NCBI RefSeq assembly: GCF_026151205.1
Contig: NC_087072.1
Location: 17,995,669-18,059,668, forward strand
Source of the DNA: Bolinopsis microptera
Taxonomy: Eukaryota; Ctenophora; Tentaculata; Lobata; Bolinopsidae
Reading direction: 5' to 3'
Length of the DNA: 64,000 nt
Notes under the pieces: model-generated
Databases searched by the model: none
What the model saw: only the letters and a program-made list of their open reading frames with translations
What the model was told of the DNA's origin: nothing
Shown: in pieces, positions 49,484-60,297 of the stretch
Layout: each line of letters opens with the position of its first letter
Numbering within the stretch: the stretch's first letter is position 1
Translations under genes and position numbers: made by a program

Positions 49484-49665
49484 ATTCAAACAATATACAC
49501 ATAATATAGCAATGACCCTATATAAAAATTTTGTAAAAATGGTACAAATTTAAAAACTGAGGTAAAAATAAAACCCTTTGTAATAATATATATATATAAA
49601 ATCCACTAAATCACATCACAACAAAAAGCAGTTTAGACCCCCATCCAACAAGCACTCCATGACCT
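49484..49665. other. Right flank of the array
   Basis: Holds the second copy of the 45-bp block from 45586 in direct orientation, then AT-rich DNA. No gene seen. Confidence 0.5.
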
Positions 49666-49666
49666 T

Positions 49667-50745
49667 TTAGGGTTTAAGAGTGTTGATCAGGTTAAGGTCC
49701 AAATCACTTATTGCCGTGGGTGGAAGGGTTCTGGTACCTCTGTACCCCCTGATAGAGATTATACAGGTTCTGAGTAGATCAAAACGCAGTCTGCGTCTGA
49801 CAAATGACATCACATCACAATATCGTTGGCCTTTCTTTAGGCTGATCTTTTCAGCGAGATGTTTTAGGAACTGTGAAGCCTCGGTTGCCATTCCTCCTGT
49901 AGTACTGAACACCATGCCAGTGGCGTGAAGGTAGCCTTTTCAACATTTAGGACTCTGTCATTGTACTCACGTTTTTTGCTTTTCTCGTGAGATTGGTACA
50001 TCTGTGAGATGCTCTTGTCACTGTTGGACTGGGCTTGAGGGTGAAGTACCCTTACATCTGTGAATGCCCTGTCCAGCGGCGACCAAAACGATCTCGCACT
50101 GATGTCCAGTCTTGCACAATCCTGTCTATTTGTTCCATTAGATAGTTCAAGTGTGGGTGGAACGGAGAGAAGCTGGGGTTCTGTTTCAACGTCTTTGCAA
50201 ACAGTGGTTAGGAGTTCAGCTATTGTATCTCTTAGTGAATTGTGTCTAAGTGAAACGTTTTGATTGAAATAAATTTTCGTGCACATACAGAATGAATGGT
50301 TAATAATTTAATATATATGTAGACCAAGCTCTGTGCACGGGATGCTTCCTGGAAGAATCCAGTTCTTTTAGCGGGGCACCCTACCTAAAGCCAAATTGAG
50401 ATATAATAATCATATTCCTAGCCTCCGATTTTGCAGGTTAGGGTATGGTTGATATGATTTTGATTTCCACATACACATAGGGGACTTCTGTTAGCTGTAG
50501 ACAGTGTAAGATTATATCTGAGTGAGAGGGCATCAAAGAATTCTTGTTTGTTAAGGACGTACCCACATGCTTTTAGAGGGAGTGTGGATAACCAAATGGA
50601 TGCTCCTTTTTCACTAAGGAGTTCTAATTGCCTTTGTGTTGATGGGGATACCTCATTCAAAATAGTTTCACGTTGGTGTTTGTAAAGCTCTTCCTTACGC
50701 TTCTTTACTTCACTTATAATTTCATGCTGCAGTTCTTCGTTTAGA
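49667..50745 (-). pseudogene. Decayed retroelement tail (zinc finger plus endonuclease-like region)
   Basis: Three pieces on the minus strand read in order. First comes LNEELQHEIISEVKKRKEEL to GASIWLSTLPLKACGYVLNK and a zinc finger CVCGNQNHINHTLTC. Next is RHNSLRDTIAELLTTVCKDV with ARLDISARSFW and DVRVLHPQAQSNSD. The last is FSTTGGMATEASQFLKHLAE. Proteins of this layout are abundant in cnidarian genomes next to reverse transcriptases. The Cys/His finger followed by the RLDI...DVRV spacing resembles a restriction-like endonuclease of retroelements, but that is my inference. About 130 bases of unrelated DNA (50287-50417) and a frame change split it; the reverse transcriptase part is not in the window. 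Confidence 0.75.
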
Positions 50746-50749
50746 TGGA

Positions 50750-51728
50750 AAGTAGTAAGCTGTTGAAAAACTGTACCGTTTTAAGTCACATAGTTTTGTA
50801 CGTCTTCCTAAGACTTGTTTTCCTTTCCTAGTTTGTAAGTTATTTTAAAGATTTGTGAATATTCCAGTTGCTTTTAGAACAATTTTATTTCAGATAACGA
50901 TGTTTAATAAAATGATGCAAAGACTTATTTCGAAGATCTAATCAACACCGACTTTTAATATGTAGGAGTACAGCTACAAAATATATATATATAATATAAC
51001 GGGTGATACTCGTAAAATATTTGTTTCAAAAACAGGACCGTCGACGAGTCCATCTCGGCGCGTCTTGTATCACGTGGTTACCCCCACCCTGTCGCTTCAC
51101 TATAGTGTACTGTAGAGTTTCTACGATACAGGGGGAGCCGCGCACTCGTGCGCGGCGGGTCATACAACGCGACGTATGACAAGTAGCGCGCTTGTGAAAC
51201 AAGTGCGCCCGAAGTGGCGCGAAAGCACATGGTTAGGTGAAATGGTCAACCGTTTAAACATTTAACGAAAACTGCAAATTCAGGAAAAAAATAGTAGATA
51301 TACGACTAAAATCATAAAACTATATATTATAACAGAAGTTACTTTTCAAGCAAAAAGTTGATACATGTTTCGTATCCAAATATCAGAGATATTATGGATA
51401 CACCATGAAGGAACATCTCTGCGCGGCGTAAGTAAATTTACAAGTTCGCGCGAAAAATTGTCTTATTTTCCTGGCGCTTTGTTCTCGCGCCGGGAGTGAA
51501 TCACACGATGGGACCACTAGAAGCGCAATTGCGTAGCCAGTTTCAGCGCGCGAATTCCCGATTTTACGGGAAAAAAGTTTGTACCGTCCTTTTTGTAACC
51601 AATTTAAATTGTATTTGGTCTTACGAATTGTCTTCACAAATGTTGACATTGCATAGACAATAGTTTATGGAACACGTCAGTATAAATTTTACCGGTAGAT
51701 TTTGATAATTAACCGATTTTTGATATCG
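50750..51728. other. Intergenic DNA, GC-skewed patch
   Basis: No gene. A CpG- and GCGC-rich stretch at 51040-51240 and 51410-51570 contrasts with the AT-rich surroundings. Part of it (GTGAATCACACGATGGGACC near 51496) has an inverted look-alike near 58834. Confidence 0.4.
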
Positions 51729-51928
51729 CTCAATTTTGCGATTTTCAACAGACTATTGCGAGAAAAGTGCTCATAGGAAAGCATTGGTAATTGTACAGAT
51801 TTGTCAGAAATCTTTTGAACTAATAGCATACAAAATTTGAGAAGTGTCCCATGAGCAGATTAGGAGATATAGACGGATAAACACCGTAGTCTTGTGTTCA
51901 TAATAGAAAAGGCACGCAACTGGAGTCA
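51729..51928 (+). repeat. 200-bp direct repeat, copy 1
   Basis: Starts CTCAATTTTGCGATTTTCAA and ends GCACGCAACTGGAGTCA; near-identical to 52335-52533 (differences such as CATAGG/CATGGG). Confidence 0.9.
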
Positions 51929-52104
51929 CCCGCGTGCCAATTCTAACAGTTAAAGCATTGAAAATATCAGTAATTTGAAAGAATCAGTGTGTTCTAACAC
52001 AATATAATAAGACATAGTATCAAAATGATCAGTTACCACAATGGCTTGATCATGAGAGCAGAGGACTGATTCTCAATAAATGGAAGCAAGGAGGAACCAT
52101 AATA

Positions 52105-52180
52105 TGTGGGTTCGAGCCTGACCAGGAGTTGAAATCTTCGATTTCGAAGATTTCAACACCTGGTCAGGCTCGAACCCACA
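52105..52180. repeat. Hairpin with a tRNA B-box-like arm
   Basis: TGTGGGTTCGAGCCTGACCA and its reverse complement pair over about 35 bases with one mismatch, around GATTTCGAAG. GGGTTCGAGCC resembles the B box of a tRNA gene, so it may be a foldback product of a SINE head. Confidence 0.8.
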
Positions 52181-52334
52181 TTCGGATGAATGTTTTGCTT
52201 TAACCATATAGTTTATCAGTACAAGATTAATATAATATCTTATTGAGATAAACAAATAAATTCAGTAGTTCGATAAAAACACCAACACAATTACAATTCT
52301 CCATCATTCAAATTACTACCGACACGTCATTGGC

Positions 52335-52533
52335 CTCAATTTTGCGATTTTCAACAGACTATTGCGAGAAAAGTGCTCATGGGAAAGCATTGGTAATTGT
52401 ACAGATTTGTCAGAAATCTTTTGAACTAATAGCATACAAAATTTGAGAAGTGTCCCATGAGCAGATTAGGAGATATAGACGGATAAACACCGTAGTCTTG
52501 TGTTCATAATAGAAACGCACGCAACTGGAGTCA
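52335..52533 (+). repeat. 200-bp direct repeat, copy 2
   Basis: Second copy of 51729-51928, 606 bases downstream, same orientation. With the intervening hairpin it could be the long terminal repeats of a short element or a simple local duplication. Confidence 0.9.
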
Positions 52534-52539
52534 TTTCAG

Positions 52540-54280
52540 ATACGCAAACCAAGATTTCATCCATTATAGCGTTTTCTCTTCTGTTGCTGGCCAGTGCAAT
52601 AAAAAAGACTGCCGTTGGGTCATTATTATGCATGAAATGAATTGCTTACAGTACATGCATATGCATGATATAAAAAGTTAACTCTTAACTGACATTGCTT
52701 GCTTTTCTTACAATTTATGAACATTACATTCGCGCCTTCCATCAAGTAGAGCCAGTAGAATTTTGAAATTTGACCAAGCAATCTGGACTTTGCCAATGTT
52801 GTTGAAATACTATTCAAAGCTGATCAAGAAAATTACTGGAATAGTTCCGTCTCTCCTACAGTATTTTAGACCTATTCTGCAAAATATTAGCGCATAGAAT
52901 TAAAACAAGTTCTTCTATGTTGATTGTTGCGTGCAGCGAGATGAAAGATTTCTTCGACAGTTGAAGAGGGCTGAGGGGTAGTGAACCAGCTCATCGGTTC
53001 ATGACTTTCTTTTGTGGCAGAATTAAATCCCTGTCAAAGATTGATAATATCAAACGACTTTAAAACATAACCTCAGTAAGTAGTGTATCAAAATTGTGTG
53101 CTATGTACCCTATGTAATAATATAATAAGCATATAAATTGAACTCAATCACAATAATATTTGTTCGTTAGCATGGACAAATAATTGGCAATAGTAATTTC
53201 AATCAACTTACATCTGTTCTCAGACAAGGAATGTTACACTTTTAAAGTAAAGAGATCTAAAACCAACTGTTTATGTACTACACGCTCCTCCGCTACACTG
53301 ACCGATCCAGTAAAATAAACGGAGCTTTAGCACCTTTAATCAGTATCTGATGAAAGGTGCTAGAGCTTCCAAATGATACTTTGACTTCTCTATGTTTTTC
53401 CTTTATTCCTAATTTCTACTCACACTCACAGTACTCAATTTAAGTTCAAGAAAGGAAAAGATGCAATCAATCTACGTTGGAAAGAGTTATTTGCTTAAAC
53501 TCAACCAAGACTCTCAAACAGCATTTGAAGAACATTCCACTATTCAAGCAGACTTACACTCGTGCTCGGTGCTCCATCTTTGGTAGACACTACCGTCGAA
53601 CAAAAATTGTCCTCCGACAAGATTTTATTACAAAGTCTTACACCCAATCTTACTCCAAAGTCCAAACCATTCAAAAACCAGAAGAAGAATGAAGATTCTA
53701 ATTCAACAGCAGAGTTTGTGGTAATGTCTAGAGAAGACCACATCAGGACAACTATGACTCACCGGTAAAGCTAGGCCAAGATTTGTGAAATAGAAAAGAA
53801 AAAACATCCAGAGGATTAATACAAGCTTCTTTTAGCTTATTTAATCTTTTTGTCATCTAGGAGTAGACATAGTTTGAAATCAGCATCACAGTCGCAAAAC
53901 AGAAAACAATATTCGTGGTTGATATCTTTTCACTGTCGCTAAACGTGTAGACAATTTTTATAGATGTCCATGCCATACTCTTGCAGTAAGTATTTTAGTG
54001 GTATTTCTATTAACTAACTAAAATAATTTCCACAAAACGGACGTTAGCCGAGTCGGAAGGGGCTGGCTTTCGTATCCAAGGACATGAGCATTGAGCCGTT
54101 CATACAATGGGAGTGGTACGAGGGCGAGGTATACAATCATAAGTACGAGATCAGCTGTCAATATACAACCGCACTCCTGGTAAATATACTGAAACGTGAA
54201 CGTGAAGAGTATCGTTTTCAATGCAACATGCCTACTTTCTCCAAATTCATCAAAGAACAAACTAGACTCTAGAGAGGATC
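52540..54280. other. Intergenic DNA with unassigned open stretches
   Basis: No gene recognised. Overlapping open frames at 53477-53768 on both strands show no family signal. A minus-strand stretch 52720-52817 ends at a donor-like GTAAGA but could not be extended. Confidence 0.35.
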
Positions 54281-54281
54281 T

Positions 54282-54428
54282 CAACAGCTGGTTGACACGG
54301 ACGGGTACATTTACTCCAGGAAGGAGCCTAAAGGCTATAGATACAGCTCTCTACTCTGCTTTGCGATGCCGGAAGAACAACCCTCCTACCGATTGTTCCT
54401 GTCATGCCTACCTCACCCTGTCAGATAA
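54282..54428 (+). pseudogene. Fragment resembling a FLYWCH-type finger
   Basis: The frame QQLVDTDGYIYSRKEPKGYRY followed by a cysteine resembles the opening of FLYWCH-like zinc fingers often found in transposon-derived genes (LVDtDGYiY.rk...G..Y). The expected tryptophan and later histidine are missing, and an in-frame stop lies just upstream. Probably a transposon remnant. Confidence 0.3.
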
Positions 54429-54437
54429 CTCCTTAAT

Positions 54438-54570
54438 CCGATAATTTCGGCTAGGAACAATATTTTTCTATGGGACTAAAAGCAGTTGATAGATATCAAC
54501 TATAAAGTCGATTTCGAGAGAATTTTGATGAAGATCCCCCCCCCCCGGCCCCCTCAAAAAAAGGACGAAA
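54438..54570. mobile_element. Half copy of the palindromic element at 56074-56818
   Basis: Shares GGCTAGGAACAATATTTTTC, AGCAGTTGATAGATATCAAC and the run into a C-rich end with both arms of the larger element. Only one arm is present, and the C-run is expanded. Confidence 0.75.
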
Positions 54571-54800
54571 AAGGGAAACTTCAAATAACCAGTTGTTCCA
54601 TATCTGTTTCAAATACTCTGATTACTCTAGCAAGGTTGTCAGGTTGACTAGGGTTCTTAGTTGTCCGTCAGGCCTAAAAGCAGCACGTATACTTATATAT
54701 GGTGTTGTGCCTTTGTTACATAGGGCGTTCTTTTGGTGGATATTAATTTATTAACACTAGTTTACATAATTAAAGTCTATTAAATTTAGATTAAATCTTG

Positions 54801-54890
54801 TATCGTCTTACAACGTCTTACAAGGTCTCATAACGTCTTACAAGGTCTCATAACGTCTTACAAGGTCTCACAAGGTCTCATAACGTCTTT
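54801..54890. repeat. ~20-bp tandem repeat (ACGTCTTACAAGGTCTCATA)n
   Basis: Four to five copies of AACGTCTTACAAGGTCTCAT with internal 10-base sub-repeats. Confidence 0.85.
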
Positions 54891-54982
54891 ACTTAGAGCA
54901 TATTTACTATTTGATTATTCTAGAAAGTTCCAGAATATTCTATAGACTCAACATAAAATGTAAACAGTATTACAGTACTTAC

Positions 54983-56940
54983 CAAATGGTGTGTGTCGGA
55001 GGGAGTTGTATAAGGGCTATCAAACTAGAATTGTTAAGATGTTGTACAGATTTGTATTACTGAATTGTCCAGTCACCACTTCAATCTCTTCCTCTCTATT
55101 TCTATTCTGCGGTGAGAGTATCATTAGCACAACAATATAGCCATTACAGCTAGTGACTAGTGTATCCTAAACGCAACGAAGCATAAGCGCATTTGAAAAA
55201 GTTCATTAAATGAGAATGTGAAAGCTTCTTTATTAACCTATTGTATTTCATAGTTAAGATGCAATAAGTATTATAAGTGTGTCTCAGAATAAATCGATCA
55301 AAAGATAAATATAACTGATTAGAACAAAAAAGAAACACAGTGCTTAGTCGCTTTGAAGTTTGAAAGCAGTGCATGTGGCCTTCTATCAAGAACACGGAAT
55401 TATATAAATATAAGAAAGACTATAGATAATATTAAAAATCAATAGGCCTAGTTCTTTGAAATACCTCATACAGCTGGAGGCCAACAATAAGGAAAACAAA
55501 ATTTAAGGGAAACAAAATTGAAATTTTGTTGCCATTACAATGAATAATAATATTATAATAAAAACAAGTAAACAGGGAGAGATATAGATAAAGAGGGGGA
55601 GAAAATATTATACAGAATGATAATTTGTATTGTGAACCAACCTGAGTTGATGAGGAATCCATCCCTCCGTCGCTTTTGAAATTATTGAATTCATCATTAC
55701 CCTCATCTGAATAAAGGTCATGTTAATTATCAACTACACATTAGCCAGTATTAATTTAGCCAGATGCTTAGCAATGCACATAAATATGTGGACGGTGCAT
55801 TCTTGGAATTTGTACAGCCTTACGATGAAAATGATATCAGATCAGTTGCAACTTGCAGTGGTACTTAGATCGAATCCAAATAAAATAATTGCATAAAGTG
55901 GACACTTTTTATGCACCATTATTTGTGGAAAAAATATTTGGACTATTTATTATTTATATGTGCACTTTATTTTTATTGATAGCCAGGCATAATGACAAGC
56001 TTGTATCTAAAAAGCTAAAAACATGATCAATGATCTGGCATACAGCGTGTGGTCAAGCTCAACTAACAGTGCTTTAAGGGGGCAGGGGGGGGGGGGGGGG
56101 GGTCTTAATGAAAATTCTCTCAAAGTTGACTTTATAGTTGTTTCTGATAGAGTGGCTCGTAATATCTATCAGCTGTTTTTGGTCCCATGGAAAAATATTG
56201 TTCCTAGCCGAAATTATTGTCAAAGGTCAGCGGTTGTGTATAATTGAATTGCGCGAGCGATTTTCAATCGCTCGCCCTGAAAATCGAGTCTAACAATCTA
56301 TCTTCTCCTGAATTCTTTGAGCAATCACCTTGAAAATTTTAAGATATGTTCTAAGGACCATTCAAAAGATTCTGTTCTATCAGAATTTTAAGATAGGCCT
56401 TAGAAAATTTTTTATTCGATTTTGACTTGGACTTCGATTTTTGAAGATTTTTTAGGTCCAAGACTTTCAAAATCGAATGAAAAACTTTCTAAGGCCTATC
56501 TTAAAATGCTGATATAGAACAGAATCTTCTAAACGGTCCTAAGAACATATCCTGAAAATTTCAAGGTGATCGCTCAAAAATGTAGGAGAAGATCTAGATT
56601 TTTAGACTCAATTTTCAGGACGTGCAATTGAAAATCGCTCGTGCAATACAATTACACATAAGCGCTAACCTTTGACTGGCAATAATAATATTGTTCAGCT
56701 AGAAACAATACTTTTACATGGAACCAAAAGCAGCAGATAGATATCACTCCCCTCTATCAGAAACAACTATAAAATCAATTTAGAGAGAAATTTCATAAAG
56801 ACCCTCCTGCCCCCTTAAGTTTTCATCATTGGGTGCATTGTGTTATGTAACCTTACAGGTGTCCAGCTTAAGATTGGGAATTGAGATAATTTATCATCTA
56901 AGAAAAAAAAGTGATCTAACTTACCACATGCAGAATTCAT
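54983..56940 (-). CDS. Possible 5' end of a multi-exon gene (three small exons)
   Basis: Three minus-strand segments have good splice sites and compatible phases: 56940-56925 (ATG, donor GTAAGT), 55706-55642 (acceptor TTATTCAG, donor GTTGGT) and 55024-54983 (acceptor TTCTAG, donor GTAAGTA). Joined, they give 41 residues starting MNSACDEGNDEFNNFK and ending DTHHL. The NDEFNNFKSDGG piece faintly recalls the beta-catenin-binding N-terminus of TCF/LEF factors (DELIxFKDEG), but no HMG box was found downstream. Acidic and Ser-rich, probably disordered. The exon chain is suggestive; the family is a guess. Confidence 0.35.
56074..56818. mobile_element. 745-bp palindromic element bounded by TTAA
   Basis: TTAAGGGGGCAGG at the left and CCTGCCCCCTTAA at the right, with arms of about 365 bases pairing throughout and meeting near 56445. 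TTAA at both ends fits the target site of piggyBac-type transposons, so this may be a non-autonomous relative. The left arm has an expanded G-run (56085-56102). No coding sequence. Confidence 0.85.
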
Positions 56941-57363
56941 GACCAAATCAACTTTTGATATTATACAATTATACAATCTTTCATGGACAGTATGTAGTAT
57001 CTGTACAGCCCTACAACCAAGACTTGTATTGATTGTAGAATGTAGATACTGCCCATCATGAATAATAGTAGTATGATTATAGTAGACGACTTTTGAGATA
57101 AGAGAGAGAAATGATACAAGGGTAGGAGTTGTATATAGAAATTATGGCTTATGTCATTATGACTAGTAGGAATCTTAACCTTATTCCTAACCAAACTGTT
57201 GTGTACTTTATTTAAACTACCTACTATACTTGGTCTTTAATAATGGTAGGTTCAGTTAAACGAAAAATATTGGATACTGCACTTCCAACTGGGTGTACTT
57301 ACTTGTACTTGAAAAGGTCTCCTCCTAGTCGTTGGAGTGGCCTGCACCACACAGTCACTCCTT

Positions 57364-57625
57364 TCACCGATGTATTAGGCCGCTCCAATGTACCCTGTTT
57401 GTTGCTTGTTGTTCTGCATCTTCTATTGTGATGTTATCGACAACTGTGAAGATTGTTGCATCCTCCCGGACACATGACAGCCAGTTTTTCCGAGGTCTAC
57501 CTCTTGACCTTTTGCCATGCTTTGGGATCCAGTGCAGAAGATAGTCAGGTATTATTTCTTCTGGCATCCTCACCACATGGCCAAACCATCGGAGCCTAGC
57601 TGCTTGCACGAAAGTATCAACTTGG
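57364..57625 (-). pseudogene. C-terminal tail of a LINE reverse transcriptase
   Basis: Reads QAARLRWFGHVVRMPEEIIP, then GKRSRGRPRKNWLSCVREDA and HWSGLIHR. This wording (RLRWxGHVxRM, GxRxxGRPxxxW) is the standard tail of non-LTR retrotransposon ORF2 proteins. The polymerase domain is missing, so it is a truncated insertion. Confidence 0.85.
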
Positions 57626-57639
57626 TGTAGCAGGTTTAA

Positions 57640-59690
57640 AATAAAATCATTTCCCTCACTTGCCTGGCTTAGATTGGATCACTCCAAATAAAGTGTTAAA
57701 ACTGTGTCTTCACCACTAACCAGTAGATTCATTCATTCACCTAAATTGAATAGATTTGAATAATTAATTGCAGTGGCGTATATAACGAAGGGCCCCATTG
57801 AAACACACTTTTTTGGAGATTTTACAGGCATATCCTCTAAAATCCCCTAATTTGTTCAATTTTAGGGAAGGGGGCCAAAAGGGGAGAGGCGCGAACAGGG
57901 GGAGCATTTTTGGTGGGGGGCTCCTTCAGGCAAGAAATCTTCAAAAGAGGTCTATGGAAGAAATTCAGGTTGCGTGCTTGTGAGAAATGTAAATAGCAGT
58001 AGATTAAGGGAAACCTGCATGGCAGGCTGGAATCCATACGATAGGACATTAGATTAAATGGTCATAATGCTAAGTTTCAGAAATCAAGCACTTTAACGGA
58101 TTTGGCACAAGTCATGAGAACTCACAGTATAGCCTCAAATAGACAAGCTAGATAAACATGTGTGCTTTGTACTGGAGACAGTATGTGAGAATTCATGGAC
58201 CTGTAATGTACAGCTATCAATATGATATCATTTATTTGAATATCTTTGAAATTATCAGATCAAGGATTCAACGAAGTCTCATTTGGAGATTAACAACAAA
58301 GATTAGGCAATGTACTAGTTTAAATATGTGTATTTACAAAAGCTCGTGCAGGCATGTAATACATATAGCATGGCATTTCCGAGACTTGTAAACGATATCA
58401 AATTCAAATCAGCCAGAGCTTCAAAATCAGGTAACAATGCAACTTGCTTGAACAGTAAAAAATAAAATAATTAAGTAGCTAGTAGGCGGTTTTCTGGTTC
58501 TTAAGTAATCAATACTAGTAAATAAAGAGTAGCGCTCGATTCCACAGGCTATCTTTATACTCATAATAATGAAATATTTATACAAGCTATATTAGAATAC
58601 ATTTGAATCATCAATTATTTAATAATTTCCTGATTCAAAATTTGCATATTTGTTTTTTGTAGTTTTGTTTATATTGAAAAAATAAATTCGGATAGCGCAT
58701 GGTCGCGCGCGCAACAATAACGTCGTATTTGTAAACTAACGTCAAAATAACATATCACGTACACGTAACGCGCCGACGCCAGCGCGACTAGCAGCGCCAA
58801 ACAGCTACTGTGGATAGCGCGGCTCTACGCAACCTGGTCCCATCGTGAATCACTAATTAGCTAAATGCTTCACTAGTATAATCTACAATCTAGATCTACA
58901 ATACGAAGTAAGAGTTACCACGTTACTCTTTTATTTCTCCGTTAAGCCTACAATTCTAATAACTAACAATAGAGTATGAGGTCAATTAAATGTCCATAGA
59001 TATGGATTATAGAAATTATATAAACACATAATTGAACAGCATGAGACAAGTGGAAAACTAACAAACGAATAGATTTCAAGCTCGTAAAGGATCGTTGCTG
59101 GATATTGGAGATTTCAAAACTGTAGTCCGACAGTCAAAGTTCTCTTGTCTAACTTTAGTGCGTATCGAACTTGACTCCAGATAGAGCACTTTAGTTCGAC
59201 AGAGTCGAACCTCAGGGTTTGTCGAACTACATGGTAAGTGACGAACTAGAGTGCGTGTCGAACTTGGGTACGTGTACCGAATTTACCATGGTAAAAACAT
59301 CTTCACACCGTAAAATGGGCAAAAGCTACAATAACGGTTCCTCCGACATTGTTTACAGCGGGCAATATCCTTTATTTCATTCAATTCTTCTGAAGTGTTC
59401 ATGACCAAATTACGGTCTTTAGGATCGTCCATTAATAATTTAAGGAGGCTTTTGCCGGGACAACCTATACACCCTTTTAATTTTGACAGGGCAGCTCAGA
59501 AGTAGATGGTTCTAAAACAAAACATAAATAAATCTAATCCCTTTAAAATAAATATGCTACCTTCTAGCTTACTCATAGAACACAACTCGGAATGAGCTTT
59601 TATACTAATTCATATTCAAATCAAGCGGTAAGTAAATATTGATAATATAACTAACTCTACTGCATTATAATCCACCTTGGGTGGCTGAGA
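57640..59690. other. Intergenic DNA
   Basis: No gene recognised. AGTGGCGTATATAACGAAGGGCC near 57773 is a phrase often met at the edge of invertebrate mobile elements. A CGCG-rich patch lies at 58695-58830. TCGAAC-type repeats cluster at 59120-59285. Confidence 0.35.
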
Positions 59691-60025
59691 GGACCAATTC
59701 GTTCTCTCGACAGTTCAGGACTCAGAACCCCTTAAATTTTTTAATGGCAGGTCTATCCTGTGAAGGCACCAAATAAATCTTTGCAATTCCCATCCAAAAT
59801 TCTTTTCTAAGAGGGCTATAATCCCATTGTGACGTCCGGTGTTGACGTTAGTGGCGTAACAGCCACAAGATCTTAGTGGCGAGTTGTCTAATGTCGATCC
59901 TAAGCTCATCACAATGCTGCATCTTTTCTCCCGTCAAGGTAGAGCGACTCCACTTTCAGATTCCGAAGGTCTTCTAACTCATTCTCTTTAGATCGCTGCA
60001 CTATCTTTGGATTTCTTCAGTCTCC
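59690..60025 (-). pseudogene. Remnant of a transposon-associated gene (DGTNVNTG-type)
   Basis: Minus-strand pieces KENELEDLRNLKVESLYLDG and, in another frame, GCYATNVNTGRHNGIIALLE, LQRFIWCLHRIDLPLKNL. Proteins with the phrases LYxDGRKD, DGTNVNTGxxGG and LQWxVCxLHxNELPL are widespread, repeated and uncharacterised in invertebrate genomes. A stop and frame change near 59915 break this copy. Confidence 0.6.
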
Positions 60026-60297
60026 TGAAATATATTATGTCACAATAGATCATTAGATGATACGTAAAGATACTGTACAGGCAATCCATGATTGTTGATT
60101 TGTTTGCATACCCAAAAATATTTCTTTTATATTAGGATGTATTTGAAAAGTAACTTAAAACGACATGCAGAGCGACCAATAACGCCTGAATCAGTGCTTG
60201 GTAGCACAAACCGGAGGTTAAAAATGAATATTTGACCACATGGTGACATGGTTGTTGCATGGGTCACTTGCAAGTTCATATATCACATACTTGGTTT

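Noticed and set aside
53477-53770. Overlapping ORFs of 67-71 codons on both strands
   Set aside because: No motif, no splice-site support and mutually overlapping frames; likely chance.
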